NCBI RefSeq assembly: GCF_018917865.1
Contig: NZ_JAHLPM010000011.1
Coordinates: forward strand, 62,001 to 126,000
Direction of reading: 5' to 3'
DNA from: Tissierella simiarum
GTDB lineage: Bacteria > Bacillota > Clostridia > Tissierellales > Tissierellaceae
Length of the DNA: 64,000 nt
Positions 26,106 to 37,463 of the stretch are shown here, in pieces (the first letter of the stretch is position 1; each line of letters begins with the position of its first letter). A program made the position numbers and the translations under genes. The notes beneath the pieces are model-generated. The model worked only from the letters and a program-made list of their open reading frames with translations, made no database searches and had not been told where the DNA came from.

Positions 26106-26182
26106 AAAAGTTTTAATTTTTATATAAACCTTACCAATGGTTTCAGCATTATATGATATGATTTCAGAAAGGAGGGGAGAGT

Positions 26183-26908
26183 ATGAGATTTAATGTAGAA
26201 CTGCTACTAGATAAAGAAGCTATACCGAAAGATAAGAATAGAATAATTCTTTCATTTTTTAAACATATTTATGAGTCCTATGATAAAAAGTATTATGATT
26301 CATTATATTTAAATGAAGAAAATAAAAGAAAAACCTTTACATTTTCTTTATACATGGCAAATTGTAAATTCACCAGAGAAGAAATAATTATTCCAGATAA
26401 AAAAATAATTTTAAATTTCTCAACAGCTGATATGAAAGACGGCATTTTCTTCTATAATGCTCTATTAAGCAACAAGGGGAAAAAATATGAGATTAAAGGT
26501 AATTCTCTAACTGTAAATAGGATAAATATAAATAAAGAAAAAGTAATAACTAATGATTATGCTGTCTATTCTTCTATGTCTCCAATAGTTGTTAGAGAAC
26601 ATAATGGAGATAATAATAAAACTTGGTATTATTCTTTAAGTGAAGAAAGAGGAGAAGAAGTTTTTTTAAAAAATCTTAAATATCAGCTACTAGATAATTT
26701 TGGAGAAGAAAGAAGATTAGATATTGAAGAAATAAAATTTCAAGTATTGAAGAACAAGGAAGTAAAAGTAAAAAATTATGGAATAGAAGTCTTATCAAAT
26801 ATATGTATGTTAAAGATTCAGGCTAAACCGTATATTTTAGATTATCTTTATAAATCAGGAATAGGTTCTAAGAGGAGTAGCGGGTTTGGAATGGTAGACT
26901 TAGTATAG
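26183..26908 (+). CDS. cas6: Cas6 crRNA-processing endoribonuclease
   Basis: 241 residues with a ferredoxin-like double fold and the C-terminal Gly-rich loop GIGSKRSSGFGMVDLV typical of Cas6. His28 (FKHIY) is the likely general acid/base. It cuts the repeat transcript to give crRNAs with an 8-nt repeat-derived 5' tag in type I-B. First gene of the cas operon, AAAGGAGG ribosome site. Confidence 0.93.
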   Translation: MRFNVELLLDKEAIPKDKNRIILSFFKHIYESYDKKYYDSLYLNEENKRKTFTFSLYMANCKFTREEIIIPDKKIILNFSTADMKDGIFFYNALLSNKGKKYEIKGNSLTVNRININKEKVITNDYAVYSSMSPIVVREHNGDNNKTWYYSLSEERGEEVFLKNLKYQLLDNFGEERRLDIEEIKFQVLKNKEVKVKNYGIEVLSNICMLKIQAKPYILDYLYKSGIGSKRSSGFGMVDLV

Positions 26909-26919
26909 GGGGTGATAAA

Positions 26920-28585
26920 ATGGGGGAAAAGATAAGGATATATATGGAGGATTGGTTAAAGAATAGTGGATTAGTTGGATTTTATAATATCTTAAAATAT
27001 GCAGAAGATGAAGTTATAATAAAAGAAAACTGTATAGAGGTTGAACCTGAGCATTTGATAGAATTTGAAAAAAAATATTTTAATTACTTTATAGATAAAT
27101 ACAAGGATATATTATCACTGAATAAAGTAATTTCATTTGAAGAATTTATATTATACCATGAAGAAAATAATTTTGAAGAATTTAACGAAAAAAGCCTTGA
27201 ATTTACAAATAAATATATATCTGATGTAATAAAAAGGTATTTAAAATCACCTAGTTATAAATCGGCTTATGAATTAATAGAATCATCTATTGATATTTTA
27301 AGTTTAGAAAAGAAATTAAAGATTGTTAAGTTAAAAAGGAAACAGAATATAAAAGATATAATACCAGAAATACAAGATACATTCTATTTAATAAAACAAA
27401 TAATTGAATATATGAAATCAGATAAATATAGAAAATATATAGGTGCAGTGAATGTTATGTATACTATTATTAATAATGGATGGAATAAAGGTTGCTTTTT
27501 CTATCCTCGAACTAAAGAAAAGGACATGTACCTCGATTACAAAGGACATTTTGTAAAACCTACAATAGAGTATATAGATGTAGATAAAAGCACATTTATA
27601 TATGATTGTTTCTCCTGTGAGGGAAAAATGAATAATCTAGATAATAGCCTTAGTTTTTTAACTTCTATAGGATTTGATGTAAACAAAAAATCGTCCCATG
27701 TATGGGATTTTCAAAACGATATAGCTATTTGTCCTATTTGTAAACTAATATATTCATGTGTGCCAGCGGGAATTTCTTATCTTTATAATAAAGGAATATA
27801 TATAAACGATAATTCAAGTATGAAAAATGCTATAGATATAAATAACAAAATATATATGGAAATTTTTAAACAAAATAGTGAAGATAAGAAGTTAACCTAT
27901 AAAGCATTGGTAGAATCAATAAATGAGGAATATAACGATAAAATAAAATATGAATTAGCGGATATTCAGCTTATTAGATATGAGGATGAGAAATATAGAT
28001 TTAATATATTGTCTAGAAAATCCTTACAAGTTATTAAAGATTCTAAGGACGATTTAAATAAATTGATTAATTGTGGATTTAAAGAGATTAATACTTATTT
28101 CAATGTTTATGAATTAGTTATAGATAGATTGTTGAATAGTCAAAATATGTTTACACTGGTTCAAAAGATGCTCCATTATAAATTATCACAACCGAAGGAT
28201 TCTCATTACAATACATTTCATATAATTGTAATATTAAAGATTAATACAAAATTTTTAAGGGGGATAGGTTACATGAAAGATGTAGACAAAGATATAGTTA
28301 AAAGAGGAAATGCCTCTGGATATTATTTAAGAGAAAAGTATAAAGAGAAAGGTGCAGTAGACAAGTTAAGTGGTATATCATATAGATTGTTAAATGCATT
28401 AAAGACTAATAATACAGATAGTTTTATGGATACTATGTTGAATTGTTATCTATATGCAAAGTTACCAGTTCCTGAAGTATTTTTAGATGTTTTAAGAAGC
28501 GAGGAAGACTTTAAAACTATTGGATATGCATTTGTAGCTGGACTTATAGAAGGGAAAATAGATGATAAGAATGGGGGAAAAGTAA

Positions 28586-28596
<11 letters not shown>
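26920..28596 (+). CDS. cas8a1: Cas8 large subunit, Cst1/CXXC-CXXC type (Tneap I-B)
   Basis: 558 residues. Two zinc-type pairs are present: C230-FS-C233 and C271-PI-C274, the signature of the Cst1 (cas_CXXC_CXXC) family of type I-B/Tneap systems. It is the large Cascade subunit, recognising the PAM and recruiting Cas3. Named cas8b or cst1 by some schemes. Overlaps cas7 by 11 bp. Sequence is otherwise poorly conserved, as usual for Cas8. Confidence 0.88.
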
Positions 28597-30224
<1,628 letters not shown>

Positions 30225-30243
30225 AGCAGGAGTGTGAGAAAAG

Positions 30244-32505
30244 TTGAATAGTTATTTAGCTAAATCTAATCCTAGAGAAACTATTGTAGAACATACTGAT
30301 AACTTAATAGATAATTATAATAAATTGAAGAAAATATATCCTAATCTCAATGTAGATTGGGATATATTATACCTATCATGTTTATACCATGACTTAGGAA
30401 AAATGAATAGAAAGTTTCAAGATAAAATAGAAAAAATAAAAATACATGAAGACGAAATACCTCACGGTATGTTAAGTTTAGCATTTTTAAATGCAAAAGA
30501 ATTAGAAGAAAAAGGATATTCTAAACAACGTATAAGGTTGCTTGCTCAAGCAATAGCATATCATCACGATAGAGATTTTAATTTTGACAAGGAAATGCTA
30601 AAAAGAGAAATAGAGTTAATGAAACTAGAAATTGATGAGTTTAAATATAAAAGAATAAATAATATAGTTGTAAAAAAACTAAGTGCAAAATATTTCTCTA
30701 TGAATAGAATTTATGAAGAACATGGAGAAAATGATGAGGGTGAGGGAGGTAATCTTTTCTTTAAGTATATAATGATAAAAGGATTACTTAATAGAATAGA
30801 CTATGCAGCTAGCGGAGGTATTGATGTTGAAAAAGAAAATAATTTCTTACTAAAAAATTTAGAAGAAAATCTATTGGAAAATTTCAAAAGAAAAAATCCT
30901 AATGCTGAGTGGAATAAACTTCAGAAGTATATGATAGACCATAGAAATGATAATCTTATAATTACAGCTCAAACAGGTATGGGAAAAACAGAGGCAGGGC
31001 TTTTATGGATAGGAGATAACAAAGGATTTTTTACACTTCCACTTAAAACAGCTATAAATGCAATGTATAAAAGAATAACAGAAAAGATAGTCATTGATGA
31101 TTATGAAAATAAAGTAGGACTTCTACACTCAGATATTAAAAGGGAATATTTAAGTAAAAAAGAAGAAATAGATTTCGACGAATATTATAATAAAACAAAG
31201 CAATTATCCTTACCTTTAACCGTATGTACAATGGATCAAATATTTGATTTTGTATATAGGTATAGGGGATTCGAGCCAAAGCTTGCTACCCTAGCATATT
31301 CTAAAGTAGTAATAGATGAGGTACAAATGTATGCACCGGATTTATTAGCATATCTAGTTGTTGGATTATCCTATATAGATAAAATAGGTGGAAAGTTTGC
31401 CATACTAACAGCAACTTTACCTCAGATATTTGTAGAACTATTAGAGAAAGAAAATGTGAAGTTTCTAAAACCTGAACCTTTTACCAATGAGAGAATAAGG
31501 CATAGTGTGAAGGTAAAACATGAAAAACTAAATTCTGAATTTGTAAAAGAGCTATATAGAGATAATAAGGTTTTAGTTATATGTAATACTGTAAAGGAAG
31601 CACAGAGAATTTATGAAGAGTTATCAGAAGATGAAGAGGTTACAAAGAATATAAATTTATTTCATAGTGGATTTATAAAATCTGATAGAAAGAAAAAGGA
31701 AAGATATATATTAAAATTTGGAGATAAGGAAAATCGTTGTAAGGGTATATGGATAACAACTCAAGTAGTAGAAGCATCTTTAGATATAGATCTTGATATT
31801 CTTGTTACAGAACTTTCGGACTTAAATGGTCTTTTTCAAAGATTAGGAAGGTGTTATAGAGATAGAGATTGGGATAAAGAAGGGTATAATTGCTATGTAT
31901 TTGATGGTGGTAATTCTAAATGTAATGGAGTTGGAAAATTTATAGATGAATATATATTTGCTCTTTCTAAAGACGCTTTAAAGAATATAGATGGACCTAT
32001 TACGGAAGATGAAAAGATAAATCTAATAGATGGCGTCTATACTATGGAAAAGCTAAAAGGGACAGATTACTATGATAAATTAATGGATGCCATAGAATAT
32101 GTTAAGTTGATAGAATCCTATGAAAAATCAAGCTCTGAAATAAAGAAAATATTTAGGAATATAGAATCTAAAACAGTTATACCCAAACCTATTTATGAAA
32201 ATAATGAAGTTGAAATAGAAAGATATATAGATATATTAAGGCAAGAATATAATAAAGAAATGACTCAAATAGAAAGAAAAAAATTAAAAGAAGAAAAATT
32301 AGAAGCAAGAATTAACTTAGATAACTTTACTTTAAGTATACCATTATATAGAGCAGAAAAGCATCTTTTACAAAAGAAAGATATTAATAAGTATGAATTT
32401 ATAGAGATATTTGAATGCGATTACAATGATAACATCGGGATAATATATAAACCTAAAGATAATGGTAAGAAAGATACTATAAGCATTGAAGAAAGATTGT
32501 CTTAA
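30244..32505 (+). CDS. cas3: Cas3 HD nuclease-helicase
   Basis: 753 residues from TTG after GCAGGAGTG. HD nuclease motif at H49-D50 (CLYHDLGKMNR), later HHDRDF; helicase motif I TAQTGMGKTEAG with K248, motif II DEVQ at 358-361, motif III LTATLP, motif VI-like LFQRLGRCYR. HD and helicase are fused in the usual order. It unwinds and degrades target DNA recruited by Cascade. Ends overlapping the first codons of the possible cas4 upstream frame. Confidence 0.95.
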   Translation: MNSYLAKSNPRETIVEHTDNLIDNYNKLKKIYPNLNVDWDILYLSCLYHDLGKMNRKFQDKIEKIKIHEDEIPHGMLSLAFLNAKELEEKGYSKQRIRLLAQAIAYHHDRDFNFDKEMLKREIELMKLEIDEFKYKRINNIVVKKLSAKYFSMNRIYEEHGENDEGEGGNLFFKYIMIKGLLNRIDYAASGGIDVEKENNFLLKNLEENLLENFKRKNPNAEWNKLQKYMIDHRNDNLIITAQTGMGKTEAGLLWIGDNKGFFTLPLKTAINAMYKRITEKIVIDDYENKVGLLHSDIKREYLSKKEEIDFDEYYNKTKQLSLPLTVCTMDQIFDFVYRYRGFEPKLATLAYSKVVIDEVQMYAPDLLAYLVVGLSYIDKIGGKFAILTATLPQIFVELLEKENVKFLKPEPFTNERIRHSVKVKHEKLNSEFVKELYRDNKVLVICNTVKEAQRIYEELSEDEEVTKNINLFHSGFIKSDRKKKERYILKFGDKENRCKGIWITTQVVEASLDIDLDILVTELSDLNGLFQRLGRCYRDRDWDKEGYNCYVFDGGNSKCNGVGKFIDEYIFALSKDALKNIDGPITEDEKINLIDGVYTMEKLKGTDYYDKLMDAIEYVKLIESYEKSSSEIKKIFRNIESKTVIPKPIYENNEVEIERYIDILRQEYNKEMTQIERKKLKEEKLEARINLDNFTLSIPLYRAEKHLLQKKDINKYEFIEIFECDYNDNIGIIYKPKDNGKKDTISIEERLS

Positions 32506-32518
32506 GATAGGTGATAGA

Positions 32519-33010
32519 ATGAAGAATGTAACAGGGGTAATGGTATACTACTATTTTGTATGTAAAAGAAAATTATGGTATTTTAAGAATGATGTAAATA
32601 TGGAACACAATAGCCAATTGGTAGGAATGGGGAAATTAATAGATGAAAATTCTTATAGTAGAGAGAAAAAGAATATCTTAATAGATGAAACTATTAATGT
32701 TGATTTTTTAAAAGATTGGAAAATCATACATGAAGTAAAGAAGTCCAGAAAATTAGATGAGGCTGCTAAATGGCAACTTAAATATTATATTTGGGTTTTA
32801 AGAAATAAAGGAATTGAAATAGAAAAAGGTATATTAGATTATCCTTTACTAAGAAAACGGGAGGAGATATTTTTAACTACTTCTGATGAAGAAGAGTTAA
32901 TGAAGGTTTTAGAACAAATTCAATATATTATCAATATGGACTTACCTCCTGTAGTTACCAATAAATCATTTTGCAAGAAATGTTCTTATTATGAACTATG
33001 TTATATATAG
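32519..33010 (+). CDS. cas4: Cas4 exonuclease-like adaptation protein
   Basis: 163 residues from the ATG at 32519, preceded by AGGTGATAG; an in-frame TTG at 32486 inside cas3 is less likely. An N-terminal Cys (YYYFVCKRKLWYF) and C-terminal CKKCSYYELC give the four Fe-S cluster cysteines; the RecB nuclease motif (KGILDYPLLRKREE with IHEVKKSRK) is present. It trims prespacers and sets PAM choice with Cas1-Cas2. Confidence 0.93.
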   Translation: MKNVTGVMVYYYFVCKRKLWYFKNDVNMEHNSQLVGMGKLIDENSYSREKKNILIDETINVDFLKDWKIIHEVKKSRKLDEAAKWQLKYYIWVLRNKGIEIEKGILDYPLLRKREEIFLTTSDEEELMKVLEQIQYIINMDLPPVVTNKSFCKKCSYYELCYI

Positions 33011-33021
33011 GGGGCAAAATA

Positions 33022-34014
33022 TTGGGAGAGACTTTTTATATTTTAAAGGATGGAAATTTGAGAAGAAAAGATAATAACGTAGTTATTACAAGTATAGAAG
33101 GAGATGCAAAAAATCTAAAAGCTGAAGTAACTGATGAAATATATCTTTTTGGAGAAATTAGCATGAATACTAAGTTACTAAATTTTTTATCACAAAAAGG
33201 TATAATAATGCATGTGTTTAATTACTATGGATTTTATAGTGGGAGTTACTATCCTAGAGAGGCAAATATAAGTGGCTATCTTCTTGTACAGCAAGTCAGA
33301 AGCTACGATAATGAGAAAAGGAGATTACAACTTGCAAAAGAAATATTAAGAGCGGCTTCTTATAATATTTATAGAAATTTAAGATATTATAATGGAAGGG
33401 GAATAGATTTAAATATACCGATGATGGAGATACAGAGTCTTGCTAATAAACTAGACTTTGGAAATAGTATAAATGAAATTATGGGAGTAGAAGGTAATAT
33501 AAGAAAGAAATACTATTCTACATGGAATGACATAATAAAGCAAGATATAGATTTTCAAAAAAGAGTAAAAAGGCCGCCAGATAACATGATTAATTCATTG
33601 ATTTCATTTATTAACAGTTTAGTATATACAACAGTATTAAGTGAAATATATAAAACTCAATTGAATCCCACAATAAGTTACTTGCATGAACCTGGAACAA
33701 AGAGATTTTCTTTGTGCTTGGACATAGCAGAAATATTTAAGCCTTTAATTGGTGACAGAATGATATTTTCCATGTTAAATAAAAACCAGATAACAGAAGA
33801 TGACTTTGAAAAAGAATCAAATTTTCTATATTTAAAAGAGACTGGAAAAAAGAAAATATTAATGGAGTACGATAAGAGACTTAATCAGACTATATCTCAC
33901 AAAGAATTAGGAAGAGATGTGTCCTATAGATATCTTATAAGATTGGAATGTTATAAGATAATAAAAGATATTATTGGAGAAAAAGAGTATAATGGATTTA
34001 AAATTTGGTGGTGA
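33022..34014 (+). CDS. cas1: Cas1 integrase
   Basis: 330 residues from a TTG at 33022 behind AGGGGGC; this gives MGETFYILKDGNLRRKDN, the usual Cas1 start, rather than the ATG at 32998. Catalytic residues E157 (GVEG), H222 (YLHEPG) and D234/E237 (LDIAEIF) are intact. It integrates new spacers with Cas2 at the leader end. Confidence 0.95.
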   Translation: MGETFYILKDGNLRRKDNNVVITSIEGDAKNLKAEVTDEIYLFGEISMNTKLLNFLSQKGIIMHVFNYYGFYSGSYYPREANISGYLLVQQVRSYDNEKRRLQLAKEILRAASYNIYRNLRYYNGRGIDLNIPMMEIQSLANKLDFGNSINEIMGVEGNIRKKYYSTWNDIIKQDIDFQKRVKRPPDNMINSLISFINSLVYTTVLSEIYKTQLNPTISYLHEPGTKRFSLCLDIAEIFKPLIGDRMIFSMLNKNQITEDDFEKESNFLYLKETGKKKILMEYDKRLNQTISHKELGRDVSYRYLIRLECYKIIKDIIGEKEYNGFKIWW

Positions 34015-34022
34015 TATTAATC

Positions 34023-34301
34023 ATGTATATAGTATTGATGTATGATATAATTATGGATGAAAGTGGTCCTAAAATACACAGGAATATTTTTAAGATATGT
34101 AAAAAATATTTGACTCATATTCAAAAATCTGTATTTGAAGGTAATTTAACAGAGTTGAATTTAATGAAGCTGAAGTCAGAATTGAATAGATATATTCGAA
34201 AAGATAAAGACTCTTTAATTATATTTAAAAGTAGAAATGAAAGGTGGTTAGAAAAAGAATTTATAGGATTAGTAGATGATAAAACATCTAATTTTTTTTA
34301 A
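34023..34301 (+). CDS. cas2: Cas2 integrase partner
   Basis: 92 residues from the ATG at 34023 (RBS GGTGGTGAT); the ferredoxin-like N-terminus MYIVLMYDI with the conserved Asp is typical. An in-frame GTG at 34005 overlaps cas1 and lacks a ribosome site. The stop lies a few bases before the array leader. Confidence 0.94.
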   Translation: MYIVLMYDIIMDESGPKIHRNIFKICKKYLTHIQKSVFEGNLTELNLMKLKSELNRYIRKDKDSLIIFKSRNERWLEKEFIGLVDDKTSNFF

Positions 34302-34487
34302 GAATCTTTCTGTCGACCTGTAATAGTGCAAAAAACTATGGAGATAGACAATCCTGATAAAATACATATTTAGAGTATAAAATATAGAAGACTCATAGAA
34401 AGTTTTTATTAATTTAATTGATATAAATACTTGATAGACAGAAATGCATGGATAACACTAGATAAATCAATGCCTTCAAAGAAAAGC
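34302..34487 (+). promoter_or_regulatory. CRISPR leader
   Basis: 186 bp of AT-rich DNA between cas2 and the first repeat. TCTGTCGACCTGTAATAGTG near its start resembles a motif I recall from other clostridial I-B leaders. A perfect 8-bp inverted repeat TTTCTGTC (34307-34314) / GACAGAAA (34437-34444) brackets 122 bp. Position next to cas1-cas2 and sequence-perfect first repeats identify this as the insertion end. Confidence 0.75.
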
Positions 34488-37212
34488 CTTTTAATAGAAC
34501 TAAAGTAGAATGTAAAACATTTTCCCACCTCTTTTCTCATGTTTTACGTTCTTCTTTTAATAGAACTAAAGTAGAATGTAAAATTTCAAAGTATCGTTCT
34601 AGTAAGCTTTCGTCACTTTCTTTTAATAGAACTAAAGTAGAATGTAAAATTAGTTCAATGTTTGGATATACCGATTCAAAATGGTCTTTTAATAGAACTA
34701 AAGTAGAATGTAAAATTCTCAATATCTGAAATGAAAGAAATAGATAAACCTCTTTTAATAGAACTAAAGTAGAATGTAAAACATATATGGGAAAAGCAAA
34801 ACCTTGTAACTCAAAAACTTTTAATAGAACTAAAGTAGAATGTAAAAACTCTTCTACCGTATAGTCACTAGGATTTTCCTTAACTTTTAATAGAACTAAA
34901 GTAGAATGTAAAAGCCCTAATAGCCGCTTGAGTGGCATTAAGGTCTATTACTTTTAATAGAACTAAAGTAGAATGTAAAAACGTTATCGCAATGTATACA
35001 AACATATAAAAGGATTACTTTTAATAGAACTAAAGTAGAATGTAAAATGGCAATAATTAAATCCTCCCCATGCTCTCCAGGTAACTTTTAATAGAACTAA
35101 AGTAGAATGTAAAATCGGATTATTATTATGATAGAGATTAGCAACATCATCTTTTAATAGAACTAAAGTAGAATGTAAAACTTTTTATATGCCCCAAGGC
35201 TAACCTCTAGAAATTCACTTTTAATAGAACTAAAGTAGAATGTAAAAGTTCTTCAGCTATCTCATTAAGTGTTTTTCCTTCTACTTTTAATAGAACTAAA
35301 GTAGAATGTAAAAAAGTATATCTGATGTCGTATTTCTTGCCTATTTTCACTTTTAATAGAACTAAAGTAGAATGTAAAAACAGCTCTTTCTATTATTTCT
35401 TTTTCATTTTCATTTCTTTTAATAGAACTAAAGTAGAATGTAAAAGGAGAAATGATATTATTGACTTCAAATGTAATAGATACTTTTAATAGAACTAAAG
35501 TAGAATGTAAAATTGTAAAGATGTTGTAACGCTGTCCCCGATGGGCTACTTTTAATAGAACTAAAGTAGAATGTAAAACTTTCTCCATAGAGATTTATTT
35601 TAAAATCAACAGGACTTTTAATAGAACTAAAGTAGAATGTAAAAGGAACAAGTGGAAATCCTAGTCATTATATAGAATGGCTTTTAATAGAACTAAAGTA
35701 GAATGTAAAACCAGTTCCCTTGCTTCTTCTTTTGTTAGTTCCCTATCCCTTTTAATAGAACTAAAGTAGAATGTAAAACAGGAAAACGATAGAAGAACAG
35801 GAACATTCTATTGCCTTTTAATAGAACTAAAGTAGAATGTAAAAGACAATATAATAACTACTTTGATATACCTTCATATGACTTTTAATAGAACTAAAGT
35901 AGAATGTAAAAATGCATTGTCGCAAGGAATAAAGAAAAAATGGCAAGCTTTTAATAGAACTAAAGTAGAATGTAAAATCTGTTACTTGTTTAGTGTTTAT
36001 TTCGGTTTTAAAACTTTTAATAGAACTAAAGTAGAATGTAAAATTAAATATGAAGATGCCTCTGACACTCCTGTCATAGCTTTTAATAGAACTAAAGTAG
36101 AATGTAAAAATAGCTAAAAAATTGATAAAGAAATTTAGAGAGTTACTTTTAATAGAACTAAAGTAGAATGTAAAAGACTGAAAAAGCTGTTTAGTCTGCT
36201 CTGTTAAAGATTCTTTTAATAGAACTAAAGTAGAATGTAAAAGCTGCAACTGAAAAGGTCAGGAATGAATCTTTAGAGCTTTTAATAGAACTAAAGTAGA
36301 ATGTAAAAGATTTAGAAGGTATTACTGGTTTACTTCAGAAGATACTTTTAATAGAACTAAAGTAGAATGTAAAAGGGATTAGTGGTAGTAATAAGCGAAC
36401 GCATAGTATACTTTTAATAGAACTAAAGTAGAATGTAAAATGGCAAAACTGCGGGACCCTTCCACAAGTGAGACCCCTTTTAATAGAACTAAAGTAGAAT
36501 GTAAAAGATCTCCTACAATCTTAAGCCCACTCTTAGAAACATCTTTTAATAGAACTAAAGTAGAATGTAAAATTTCATCACCACCTTTCATGATAAAAAT
36601 AAAAGAACCTTTTAATAGAACTAAAGTAGAATGTAAAGCCATCTACATTAGCAGAATTAATTAATTATAAAAAACTTTTAATAGAACTAAAGTAGAATGT
36701 AAAGAAGGCAGAGTGGAGAAAAGAAACTAGTAGAATTTTACTTTTAATAGAACTAAAGTAGAATGTAAAGTTACTACTATCATCAATGTTCACTTTCAAA
36801 GATTGTCTTTTAATAGAACTAAAGTAGAATGTAAAGAAGACTGATAGTAGTAAAAGAATTCTCCCAGTACTCTTTTAATAGAACTAAAGTAGAATGTAAA
36901 GATAATTTTACATAAATATCTTGAAACATAATAATTACTTTTAATAGAACTAAAGTAGAATGTAAAGGATTATGACTATTGCAGGTTATGTGGAACTGCA
37001 TTACTTTTAATAGAACTAAAGTAGAATGTAAAGACACTTGGGTTAAACGATTTTAAATCTATTAAATTCCTTTTAATAGAACTAAAGTAGAATGTAAAGA
37101 TATTCTCAAGACTTCCAGTAATTCCAAGTGACCAACTTTTAATAGAACTAAAGTAGAATGTAAATTTACCAGTAGGTTACTCAAAGAGTATTTTTAATAG
37201 AACTAAAGTAGA
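34488..37212 (+). CRISPR. Type I-B CRISPR array, 42 repeats (last one degenerate)
   Basis: Thirty-base repeats start CTTTTAATAGAAC, continue TAAAGTAGAATG and end TAAA plus one variable base. I count 41 intact repeats starting at 34488, 34554, 34620 and so on to 37136, and a degenerate 42nd at 37191 that keeps only the first part. Spacers are 35-38 bp (most 36), except the last (25 bp). Repeat 3' ends resemble the GAATGTAAA end of other clostridial I-B repeats, so transcription runs left to right from the leader at 34302-34487. Confidence 0.98.
36609..37165 (+). repeat. Leader-distal repeat variants
   Basis: Repeats 1-32 end in A; repeats 33-40 (36609 to 37099) all end in G; repeat 41 (37136-37165) ends in T; repeat 42 has lost its last third. 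All other repeat bases are unchanged until repeat 42. The block marks the oldest part of the array. Confidence 0.95.
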
Positions 37213-37254
37213 GAATAAGTTACTATTTAAAACTTGAGATAAAACCTAATTTAA

Positions 37255-37392
37255 ATTATATACATAAATTATTTTAGTTTATCGTTGGAAGAAAATATTA
37301 TAGTATTAAGAAGAGCTTTGAAAAATATAGAATATAAAATCATAGAGGGACAAGTTGAAACATTAATGAATGCTATGAAGAAATATAATTGA
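37255..37392 (+). pseudogene. Small orphan coding remnant after the array
   Basis: A 45-codon open stretch between stops reads ...SLSLEENIIVLRRALKNIEYKIIEG and ends QVETLMNAMKKYN. It looks protein-like (amphipathic, resembling the dimerising helix of a MerR-type regulator) but has no start codon with ribosome site upstream. Possibly the 3' end of a gene cut by array growth or deletion. Weak call. Confidence 0.3.
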
Positions 37393-37463
37393 CGACTCCA
37401 TTAACTATGGATCAAAATGATATGCTATACTGTTATCATATATATAAATAAGGATGATATACA

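Noticed and set aside
34537-37037. Several 60-140 codon open frames on both strands within the array, with repeating LHSTLVLLK or FNRTKVECK peptides
   Set aside because: They are translations of the CRISPR repeat; they have no ribosome sites and their periodicity equals the 66-bp repeat-spacer unit.
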